Assembly (NCBI GenBank): GCA_041172365.1
Contig: JBEDKD010000126.1
Coordinates: forward strand, 1-35,535
Source: JBEDKD01 sp041172365
GTDB lineage: Bacteria; Cyanobacteriota; Cyanobacteriia; Cyanobacteriales; Microcoleaceae
Reading direction: 5' to 3'
DNA: 35,535 nt
The position numbers and the translations under genes were made by a program. This document shows, one piece after another, positions 6,221 to 13,081 of the stretch. The notes beneath the pieces were generated by a model that saw only the letters and a list, made by a program, of their open reading frames with translations, was not told the origin of the DNA and did no database searches. Numbering within the stretch: position 1 is the stretch's first letter; each line of letters opens with the position of its first letter.

Positions 6221-7972
6221 ATGATAAAAGCACTTGAAAACCACACTAAACCTGCACGATACGAGGCTGTCCTCAAGGAAAAGGCAACTGGTGAAACCTA
6301 TACCCCAAAGGCTTTATCTGACTTTGTTGCTCAGAATATTGTGGAGACTCTAACAGGTTTCCCCACAGGACGACCTCTCCGCATCTTAGATCCTGCTATG
6401 GGTGAAGGAGAATTGCTGATCAGTCTTCTGAAACAACTTTTATACCGATGTCCTGAACTAGAGATCGAAGTTTATGGTTTTGAACCAAATCAGGATGCTC
6501 TCAACATCGCGGCTACACGAGTGCAACAAAGTTTTCCTAACGCGACAACACATTTTCAGAAAAAAGATTTCCTTGAGTTCGTGATAGAACGATTTGGACT
6601 TATTGATAACGAATTACTTTTAATTTTAAATCCCCCTGATACCTATGATCTAATTATTGCTAATCCGCCTTATGTACGAACTCAAATTATGGGAGCCCAT
6701 CAAGCGAAACTCCTTGCCAAGCAGTTTGGCTTATCCGGTCGCGTTGACCTTTACTATGCCTTTATCCTCGCGATATCCCAGGTACTTAAACCAGAAGGGA
6801 TTGCAGGAATTATTGTTTCCAACCGTTTTATGACCACACGCTCAGGCTCCTCAGTTCGGCGTGCGCTTCTTGAAAGGTACAATCTCCGCTCAGTATGGGA
6901 TTTAGGCGATACTAAACTCTTTGACGCGGCTGTACTCCCTGCTGTTCTAGTCGCTCAGGGTAAGAAGAATGAGAAAAATTGCTTGCCCGTCTTTACTTCA
7001 ATTTATGAAACTGATTCTTCTGCAAAAATTGAAGTTTCAACACCTATTCAAGCGCTTGCTCATAATGGCGTTGTTCAGGTAAAAGATGGTCGAAAATTTC
7101 TGGTACAGCATGGCAATCTTAATACTAATGGTTCACTTGATGGAGTATGGAGCATTTCAACTAAAACAACAAATGAATGGCTTGCCACAGTTGATTCACA
7201 TACATGGGGAACTTTTCGCGATATTGGCAAAATTCGTGTTGGTGTTAAGACTTGTGCGGATAAGGTTTTTATCCGTTCAGACTGGTACAATTTACCTCCC
7301 GTAGAGTATCCTGAACTCCTCCGACCCCTAACAACACATCATATTGCACGACGATTTAAAGCGCTTGAACTAAAGTGTCCTAAGTTCATTCTCTATCCCC
7401 ATGAAAACGTGGAAGGTTGTCGCCGTGCAGTGAACCTTTCTGCTTACCCTTGTAGCAGAAATTATCTGGAGAAGAATCGGGTCCTACTTGAAAGCCGCAA
7501 ATATGTTATTGAAGCTGGGCGTGAATGGTATGAAATTTGGGTATCACAGGATCCTGATGCTTGGAATCAGCCAAAGCTTATTTTTCGTGATATTGCCAAT
7601 GAACCTACCTTTTGGCTTGACCAAAGTGGCTCTGTTGTAAATGGAGACTGCTACTGGATTGCTTGCCAGAAACCAGAGGAATTAGATTTACTATGGCTGG
7701 CTGCGGCAGTTGCTAATTCGAGTTTTATTGAACGATTCTATGACACTCGCTTTCACAACAAGCTCTACGCGGGACGGCGACGGTACATTACACAATATGT
7801 TGAGAAATTTCCGTTACCTAATCCACAGAAGGCATTAAGCAAAGCAATTATCGCGAAGGCAAAGGAAGTTTACGAATGTATTCCATCGCCCAAGTCCGAT
7901 ATTCTTCAGACAGAGCTAGAAAAGATGGTTTGGAATGCTTTTGGGCTAGTTGCTGAAGAAGTCACTGGGTAA
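6221..7972 (+). CDS. N6-adenine DNA methyltransferase (Eco57I/TaqI-like, gamma class)
   Basis: The 583-residue enzyme should transfer a methyl group from S-adenosylmethionine to adenine N6 in a specific DNA site. Motif X-like residues (GETYTPKALSDFVAQ, about 24-38) precede the SAM-binding motif I ILDPAMGEGELL (55-66); the catalytic NPPY motif (148-151) lies in DLIIANPPYVRTQ. This I-before-IV order defines the gamma class. The C-terminal half (about 290-560) resembles the TaqI-type target recognition domain, ending with RFHNKLYAGRRRYITQYVEKFPLP. It looks complete and intact. It converges on the regulator and endonuclease remnant at 8086-8503, so it is now probably a solitary methylase; the recognition site is not deducible. 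Confidence 0.9.
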   Translation: MIKALENHTKPARYEAVLKEKATGETYTPKALSDFVAQNIVETLTGFPTGRPLRILDPAMGEGELLISLLKQLLYRCPELEIEVYGFEPNQDALNIAATRVQQSFPNATTHFQKKDFLEFVIERFGLIDNELLLILNPPDTYDLIIANPPYVRTQIMGAHQAKLLAKQFGLSGRVDLYYAFILAISQVLKPEGIAGIIVSNRFMTTRSGSSVRRALLERYNLRSVWDLGDTKLFDAAVLPAVLVAQGKKNEKNCLPVFTSIYETDSSAKIEVSTPIQALAHNGVVQVKDGRKFLVQHGNLNTNGSLDGVWSISTKTTNEWLATVDSHTWGTFRDIGKIRVGVKTCADKVFIRSDWYNLPPVEYPELLRPLTTHHIARRFKALELKCPKFILYPHENVEGCRRAVNLSAYPCSRNYLEKNRVLLESRKYVIEAGREWYEIWVSQDPDAWNQPKLIFRDIANEPTFWLDQSGSVVNGDCYWIACQKPEELDLLWLAAAVANSSFIERFYDTRFHNKLYAGRRRYITQYVEKFPLPNPQKALSKAIIAKAKEVYECIPSPKSDILQTELEKMVWNAFGLVAEEVTG

Positions 7973-7979
7973 CGATACT

Positions 7980-8085
7980 TGTAGCTTCTTAGGAATGGAA
8001 ATTAAATAACTTGACTATTGGGTTGGTAGTTTCGCCCATAATTGCCCCAAAGCAGGCAAGATGGCTGCACTACGTTATTAATTTT
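7980..8085 (-). repeat. Dispersed repeat segment related to 24050-24390
   Basis: On the minus strand this stretch contains CAGCCATCTTGCCTGCTTT, AAACTACCAACCCAATAG and TCAAGTTATTTAATTTCCAT. Close relatives occur at 24049-24068 (AAACTACCAATCCCATAG) and 24363-24385 (TCAAGTTATTTAATTTCTAT), and the AAGCAGGCAAGATGGCTGC stretch is like the 28-bp tandem unit there. It lies exactly where the endonuclease remnant loses homology, so insertion of this repeat or deletion next to it may have truncated that gene. Confidence 0.6.
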
Positions 8086-8256
8086 TCATTCCTTCGCCAG
8101 AGAAATTCTAATCAATCCATCATTGAGTAAAATTTCTAATTCTGGTGTGGGAATCCACAAGTTAGGATCACCTATCTTGATCGGATCATATATAGATAGT
8201 CCACTTTGCTTAATTGCTTCAACATACTTATTAACACCATCATTATTAGTCTTCAT
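8086..8256 (-). pseudogene. Truncated restriction endonuclease-like gene (first 56 codons)
   Basis: An ATG at 8256, overlapping the end of the XRE gene by 11 bp, opens a 56-codon frame containing SIYDPIKIGDPNLWIPTPEL, then EILLNDGLIRISLA, then KE and a stop. From memory this matches the N-terminus of a family of predicted Type II restriction endonucleases in which (S/G)LAGLPLRTRSK would follow; here homology ends at SLA. The remaining protein, normally two or more times longer, is absent and replaced by repeat DNA. Overlap with the regulator and proximity to the methyltransferase support a cognate endonuclease. The frame-level evidence is clear; the family assignment is moderate. Confidence 0.6.
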
Positions 8257-8467
8257 GTTTGATCGCGTTCTCTGTCAATAATTCTGGAACACTAACGCCG
8301 AGAGCTTGGGCGATAACTTCTAAGGTGCTGAGAGTGACGTTTCGTTCGCCTCTTTCAACTGAGCCAATGTAGGTTCGATGCAAGTCACAAATATGGGCTA
8401 GTGCTTCCTGGGAAAGATTCTGGCCTTTCCTGTAGGCACGGACGTTATCGGCAAGAATTTGCGTCAT
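8246..8467 (-). CDS. XRE-family helix-turn-helix regulator (controller-protein-like)
   Basis: The 73-residue product is essentially one HTH_3 domain: NVRAYRKGQNLSQEALAHIC, DLHRTYIGSVERGERNVTLS, then TLEVIAQALGVSVPELL. Such small regulators control restriction-modification operons by binding their promoter, delaying endonuclease expression. I prefer the ATG at 8467, which overlaps the stop of the preceding broken small ORF as ATGA; an upstream ATG at 8503 would add 12 residues. Its 3' end overlaps the start of the endonuclease remnant by 11 bp, showing the original operon order: small ORF, regulator, endonuclease. It appears intact even though both neighbours are broken. Confidence 0.85.
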   Translation of the reverse strand: MTQILADNVRAYRKGQNLSQEALAHICDLHRTYIGSVERGERNVTLSTLEVIAQALGVSVPELLTENAIKHED

Positions 8468-8654
8468 CCGTAAGCTTGGTTTTCTAAGGTGCTCTTTCGC
8501 CATTTTTCTGCACTTTGTTTAACCGCGTCTATTTCCTCGAAATCTATCGGCATCACAGCCGTTTCAAATTCTACGCCTAAAACTGTACTAACTTCACGGA
8601 TTTCTACAAAATTGGGACATTAGACATCTCTAACAATCGTTGTGGGGTAAGCAT
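8464..8654 (-). pseudogene. Small ORF of unknown function, broken by a one-base frameshift
   Basis: From ATG at 8654 the frame reads MLTPQRLLEMSNVP and then hits TAG at 8604-8606. Restoring one base near 8607-8615 joins it to NFVEIREVSTVLGVEFETAV, MPIDFEEIDAVKQSAEKWRK and STLENQAYG, ending at TGA 8464-8466. The length (192 nt with the base restored, 64 codons) and the ATGA overlap with the XRE start make a former gene likely. I do not recognise the family. It could have been an accessory regulator or a toxin/antitoxin-like protein; the original start could also lie further upstream. Confidence 0.5.
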
Positions 8655-8697
8655 CCTGTCTGCCCTTGACTGGCTTTTGTGGAGATGACTTACGATA

Positions 8698-8811
8698 ACG
8701 CGATCGCGCTTCAGAAGCAAGAGGGCGCGGTGGGTATTCAGTTTATGAGGTTGGTTGTCGGTGTTTATGATGGGATGGATGGGTTTGTTTTGGTTTTAAG
8801 GGGGGTTTACG
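8698..8811 (+). repeat. Right copy of the ~113-bp direct repeat flanking the restriction-modification island
   Basis: This copy begins ACGCGATCGCGCTTCAGAAG and aligns with 5999-6111 in the same orientation. Together the copies bracket the methyltransferase, endonuclease remnant, regulator and broken small ORF. Downstream to 9002 is HIP1-dense DNA without a credible gene. Confidence 0.7.
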
Positions 8812-8893
8812 GTGGGTGAGTCTGGTGAGGGAAAGGCGATCGCGTCTCCCTACTCACCTCTCACTGAAATCGATCGCGCTCTTTTCACTCCTA

Positions 8894-8942
8894 AAAGGAA
8901 CGCGATCGCGCCCAGCAGAGCCAGTCACGATCGCGTTCCTTT
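8894..8942 (-). terminator. HIP1-based hairpin downstream of ndhD1, probable terminator
   Basis: Perfect 15-bp arms (AAAGGAACGCGATCG at 8894-8908; complement at 8928-8942) enclose a 19-base loop. Read with ndhD1 (leftward), the hairpin lies 60 bp after the stop and ends in CCTTTT. Two HIP1 sites form the lower half of the stem, so it may be a HIP1 pair that serves secondarily as a transcript end. Confidence 0.5.
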
Positions 8943-9002
8943 CACCTCAACCTACAAAGAAATGTCTAAACTCTTATCCCTGAAACCGGGTTTTTCCGAT
9001 AT

Positions 9003-10580
9003 CTAAAGTGCCCTATCGACAATTTCCGGCGCTCGCAAAACCGCGATTTTACGATGAGCCGCGTTCGCTAAAGTCGGCACAGAATTTCTCAATCTTGCCG
9101 TTAATTGCACCGTAGTTGAATCATAAATTTGAGTGAGAACTTTCGGATATAACCCAATACCAATAATCGGTACTAAAAGAGAAGCAATAATAAACACTTC
9201 TCTGGGTTCCGCATCCACTAACACCTCATGTTCAACCAATTCTTTATTCTCCGGTCCATAGAGAATTTCTCGCAACATTGACAGCAGATAAATCGGCGTC
9301 AAAATTACACCCACCGCGGCCAATAATATCACCACCACTTTGAAGGAGAAACTATAGGCATCGCTGGTGGCAAATCCCACAAACACCATTAATTCTGCCA
9401 CAAAACCACTCATTCCAGGTAATGCCAAAGACGCGAGGGAACAAGCCGTCCACATCGCGAAAACTTTACGCATTTTTTGACCGACTCCCCCCATTTCATC
9501 TAACATTAGAGTATGAGTGCGATCGTAAGTACATCCCACTAAAAAGAATAAACTCGCTCCAATTAACCCGTGAGATACCATTTGTAATAATGCCCCACTG
9601 ATACCGAGATCGGTATAAGAACCCAACCCTATTAACACAAATCCCATGTGGGAAATTGATGAGTATGCAATTTTGCGTTTCAGGTTTCTTTGGGCAAAGG
9701 AAGTTAATGCAGCATAGACGATATTAACAACGCCTAAAATAACAAGAATCGGCGCGAATACCGCATGGGCATCCGGTAACATTCCGGCATTCATTCTAAA
9801 TAAGGCATAACCGCCCATTTTTAACAAAATACCCGCGAGTAACATGTGGGCGGGTGCTGTTGCTTCTCCGTGGGCATCAGGCAACCATGTATGGAGGGGG
9901 AAAATCGGTAATTTTACCCCATAGGCAATCAAAAATCCCGCATACAATAACAATTGTAAATTGAGCGCGTAATCTTTATGCGCGATCGCGGTCATATCAA
10001 AAGTTACAGTATCACCATAGAAGGCCATTGTTAAGGCTGCAACCAGGATAAATAAGGAACCCCCCGCCGTATACAAAATAAATTTTGTCGCGGCATAAAG
10101 ACGCTTTTTGCCACCCCAAATTGACAAAATAAGGTAAACCGGAACTAACTCCAATTCCCAAACCAGGAAAAAGAGTAACATATCTTGCACCGCGAAAACC
10201 GCGATTTGACCACCATACATGGCCAACATCAAAAAGTAGAATAACTTAGGCTTAAATGTGACAGGCCACGCGGCTAATATTGCTAAAGTTGTAATAAATC
10301 CAGTCAGCAATATTAAAGGCATGGATAAACCATCAGCGCCGACGGACCATTTTAAGTCAATTTGAGATACCCAAGTATAACTTTCTACCAGTTGTAACCC
10401 CGGATTATTAAAATTATAATCCGTACAGAAAGCATAAACAATAAGCGCAAAATCAATTAACCCCACAATAAGGGCATACCAGCGCACTGTTTTTCCGTCC
10501 TTATCGGGAATAAGGGGAATCAGCAATGATGCCGCGATGGGAAACAGAATTATGGTAGTTAACCAAGGAAAATTTGTCAT
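9003..10580 (-). CDS. ndhD1: NAD(P)H-quinone oxidoreductase chain 4 (NdhD1)
   Basis: NdhD1 is a proton-pumping antiporter-like membrane subunit of the cyanobacterial NDH-1 complex, used in respiration and cyclic electron flow in the thylakoid. The protein has about 14 transmembrane segments and the conserved features of the family: ELELVPVYLILSIWGG with the functional Glu near residue 140, the LPIFPLHTWLPDAHGEATAP loop, and RNLKRKIAYSSISHMGFVLI with the broken-helix Lys. I take the ATG at 10580 (MTNFPWLTTIILFPI), which matches conserved NdhD1 starts; a TTG six codons upstream has no support. It follows ndhF1 on the same strand with a 279-bp gap filled by repeats, so co-transcription is likely but not certain. 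The pairing with NdhF1 marks the respiratory/cyclic (NDH-1L) type rather than the CO2-uptake forms. Confidence 0.95.
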   Translation of the reverse strand: MTNFPWLTTIILFPIAASLLIPLIPDKDGKTVRWYALIVGLIDFALIVYAFCTDYNFNNPGLQLVESYTWVSQIDLKWSVGADGLSMPLILLTGFITTLAILAAWPVTFKPKLFYFLMLAMYGGQIAVFAVQDMLLFFLVWELELVPVYLILSIWGGKKRLYAATKFILYTAGGSLFILVAALTMAFYGDTVTFDMTAIAHKDYALNLQLLLYAGFLIAYGVKLPIFPLHTWLPDAHGEATAPAHMLLAGILLKMGGYALFRMNAGMLPDAHAVFAPILVILGVVNIVYAALTSFAQRNLKRKIAYSSISHMGFVLIGLGSYTDLGISGALLQMVSHGLIGASLFFLVGCTYDRTHTLMLDEMGGVGQKMRKVFAMWTACSLASLALPGMSGFVAELMVFVGFATSDAYSFSFKVVVILLAAVGVILTPIYLLSMLREILYGPENKELVEHEVLVDAEPREVFIIASLLVPIIGIGLYPKVLTQIYDSTTVQLTARLRNSVPTLANAAHRKIAVLRAPEIVDRAL

Positions 10581-10591
10581 ATTTTGAAATA

Positions 10592-10675
10592 ACTTCAAAG
10601 GTGATAGGTAATCGGTAATAGGTGATGGGTAATGGGTAATAGCTAATTGGCGATCGGTAATCGGTAATGGGAGTG
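10592..10675. repeat. Heptamer tandem array (GGTAATN), left
   Basis: About ten units of a seven-base motif such as GGTAATC, GGTAATG and GGTGATG run from close to the ndhD1 start. Short tandem heptamers of this kind are common between cyanobacterial genes. The array is the inverse of the one at 10797-10856. Confidence 0.85.
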
Positions 10676-10796
10676 GGGAAGGGCGATTATTTTAATAATT
10701 AACTCAAGGGGCTAGTGTTGATCGTTTAGCAACTTCCGTTAATTACTAATTATCTACCTTTGATCGTCATGGGATAGCATGATTTTTTGAGACTTT

Positions 10797-10856
10797 ACTA
10801 TTACCCATTACCGATTACCCATTACCGATTACCGATTACTCATTACCCATTACCTC
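10797..10856. repeat. Heptamer tandem array (ATTACCN), right
   Basis: Eight or so units of ATTACCC, ATTACCG or ATTACTC end four bases before the ndhF1 stop. On the minus strand they read GGTAATN, so the transcript between ndhF1 and ndhD1 carries both complementary arrays and could fold into a long imperfect stem around ~120 bases of AT-rich DNA. Confidence 0.85.
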
Positions 10857-10859
10857 CTA

Positions 10860-12914
10860 TTAACCGATACCAGAGAAAATCACTAAGCCGAGGACTGCGA
10901 CAAAGACAATCAAAGCATAGAATTGAGCGCGGCCATTCTCAAAATATTTTAATCCTTCACCCGTAATTAAGGTGACGAATCCCGTGAGGTTTACGGCACC
11001 GTCCACAATGCGATAGTCAACTTCCAAGACTTGTCGCGCTAAACGGCGAGAACCTTTGACAAAGAGAAAATTATTGATATCGTCGAGATACCATTTATTG
11101 CGCGAGAAATTGTACAGAGGTTTGAATTTTTCCGCGATCGCGTTAGCATCAATCTTACGAGTGAGATACATCAAAGAAGCCAAAGTAATGCCAATTAAAG
11201 CAATACCAACGGAACTTCCCGCCATGATCACAAATTCGGTTAAATCAAACTCCGCGCTATGTTCCAAAATCTCCTTGAGAGACTCCCCCGGCGCGTGAAC
11301 AAATTGTTCAAAATAATTACCAAAAGGAGTACCGACAAAGCCAATAATCATCGAAGGAATCGCTAACACCATTAACGGCACAGCCATTGTTAAAGGTGAT
11401 TCATGGGGTTCGTGACTATGATGATCATCTTTACCATGATCTAACTCCTTAGCATTCATCGCACCCGGTCCAAAGACGGGAACAGGAACCCCTGCGGCTT
11501 CGGCTAATAATTGTTGTTGAATCGTATGATCATTGCCACGGAATTTTCCTTCAAAAGTAAGGAAATACATCCGAAACATATAAAACGCGGTCATGCCCGC
11601 GGTGATCCAACCCACTAACCATAAAGCAGGATTCGCGGCAAAAGCACTACCAAGAATTTCATCCTTGGACCAAAATCCGGCAAAAGGAGGGATTCCACAA
11701 ATAGCCAAATTACCAATGAGAAAACAAGTCGCGGTAATGGGCATATATTTGCGTAAACCACCCATCACACGCATATCTTGGGCAATGATAGGATTATGAC
11801 CTACAACCGCTTCCATGCCATGAATCACCGAACCTGAACACAGGAACAGCATTGCTTTAAAATAGGCATGAGTCATCAGGTGAAACAAACCCGCGCTATA
11901 GGCTCCGACACCCATTGCCATCACCATATAACCCAATTGGGAAATGGTGGAATAAGCTAATCCTTTCTTAATGTCATTTTGGGTAAGGGCAATAGACGCG
12001 CCTAAAAATGCCGTAAAAGCACCCGTACAAGCAATTACCGTCATGACGATAGGTAAATGCTCAAACACTGGATACATCCGAGCAATTAAAAACACACCCG
12101 CGGCCACCATTGTCGCCGCGTGAATTAACGCGGAGATGGGGGTAGGACCTTCCATCGCGTCAGGGAGCCAAACATGAAGGGGAAATTGGGCAGATTTGGC
12201 GACGGGACCTAAAAAGACTAAGATGCCGAAGAAAGTGGCAAGGGCAACACTAATGGAACCACTTTGAACTAAAGCTTGTAGGCGATGGCCCATTTCTTCA
12301 AATTCAAAGGTATTAGTGGACCAATAAAGACCTAACATCCCTAATAAGAAACCAAAGTCACCGACTCGGTTTACCACAAAAGCCTTTTGACAGGCATCAG
12401 CCGCAGAAGGGCGATCGTACCAGAAACCAACCAGGAGGTAGGAACACATCCCCACCAATTCCCAGAAAATATAAACCTGGACAATATTAGGGCTAACGAC
12501 TAAACCCAACATTGAAGAACTAAACAAGCTCAGGTAAGAGTAAAACCTTACATAGCCTGCATCGTGAGCCATATAACCATCGGTATAAACCATGACGAGG
12601 AAGGCAACCGTCGTGACGATTACCAACATCACAGCCGTTAAATGGTCAATGGTGTAGCCCATGCTTAACTTAAAATCGCCAGCAGCAGCCCATTCAATAA
12701 TACGGGTATAGGGGGCGTGACCATTCAATTGACTCCACAGTAGGGCAAAAGAGAGTACCATTGCCACTCCTAAAACGGAGATGATAAAGACAGCACTTCC
12801 TTGCCGTAGCTTATTGGTAGCCCGGTTATAGGTGATCAGGCCTAAACCGACCAACATTGCCCCTGCTAAGGGCAACACGGGAATCAGCCACGCGTATTGA
12901 TAAAGCGATTCCAT
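10860..12914 (-). CDS. ndhF1: NAD(P)H-quinone oxidoreductase chain 5 (NdhF1)
   Basis: NdhF1 is the distal proton-pumping subunit of NDH-1, with the long lateral amphipathic helix that braces the membrane arm. The 684-residue protein has about 16 transmembrane segments. Motifs seen: IVQVYIFWELVGMCSYLLVG with the key Glu near 150, then QFPLHVWLPDAMEGPTPISA, and ALTQNDIKKGLAYSTISQLG with the conserved Lys. A hydrophilic His-rich insertion lies near 495-510 (DHGKDDHHSHEPHES), usual in cyanobacterial NdhF1. The start ATG at 12914 (MESLYQYAWLIPVLPLAGAM) fits the family. It is first in the minus-strand pair with ndhD1. Confidence 0.96.
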   Translation of the reverse strand: MESLYQYAWLIPVLPLAGAMLVGLGLITYNRATNKLRQGSAVFIISVLGVAMVLSFALLWSQLNGHAPYTRIIEWAAAGDFKLSMGYTIDHLTAVMLVIVTTVAFLVMVYTDGYMAHDAGYVRFYSYLSLFSSSMLGLVVSPNIVQVYIFWELVGMCSYLLVGFWYDRPSAADACQKAFVVNRVGDFGFLLGMLGLYWSTNTFEFEEMGHRLQALVQSGSISVALATFFGILVFLGPVAKSAQFPLHVWLPDAMEGPTPISALIHAATMVAAGVFLIARMYPVFEHLPIVMTVIACTGAFTAFLGASIALTQNDIKKGLAYSTISQLGYMVMAMGVGAYSAGLFHLMTHAYFKAMLFLCSGSVIHGMEAVVGHNPIIAQDMRVMGGLRKYMPITATCFLIGNLAICGIPPFAGFWSKDEILGSAFAANPALWLVGWITAGMTAFYMFRMYFLTFEGKFRGNDHTIQQQLLAEAAGVPVPVFGPGAMNAKELDHGKDDHHSHEPHESPLTMAVPLMVLAIPSMIIGFVGTPFGNYFEQFVHAPGESLKEILEHSAEFDLTEFVIMAGSSVGIALIGITLASLMYLTRKIDANAIAEKFKPLYNFSRNKWYLDDINNFLFVKGSRRLARQVLEVDYRIVDGAVNLTGFVTLITGEGLKYFENGRAQFYALIVFVAVLGLVIFSGIG

Positions 12915-12947
12915 GACGGATTTATTCTTTTATAATTTTTCACTAAT

Positions 12948-13081
12948 GGTTTATGAACCGAAGCCGGAGGGAACTCCTGCTGTTTTTGCCATAAACCGTT
13001 CATCATTGTGACATACCCTGTAGGGGTAAGCATAAATGGTGACATACTCCCACATCAATCCGAGTACAGATATGATGTGGG
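12948..13081 (-). ncRNA. Candidate TnpB guide-RNA scaffold (omega/reRNA) at the element's right end
   Basis: Read with tnpB, the 3' end of the gene enters a hairpin (CCCACATCA at 13049-13057 pairing with TGATGTGGG at 13073-13081) that includes the stop codon. Two direct GTGACATAC repeats follow on the plus strand (13008-13016, 13039-13047), then a larger hairpin closed by GGTTTATG/CATAAACC (12948-12955, 12990-12997) with GC-rich inner stems. In characterised TnpB elements the guide RNA overlaps the tnpB 3' end and runs past the element boundary. The structure is seen; its role is inferred. Confidence 0.4.

Noticed and set aside
8812..9006. 64-codon open frame on the plus strand after the right direct repeat
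   Set aside because: It is built from HIP1 octamers and an AAACCGGGTTT repeat, has no recognisable motif and overlaps the ndhD1 terminator hairpin.
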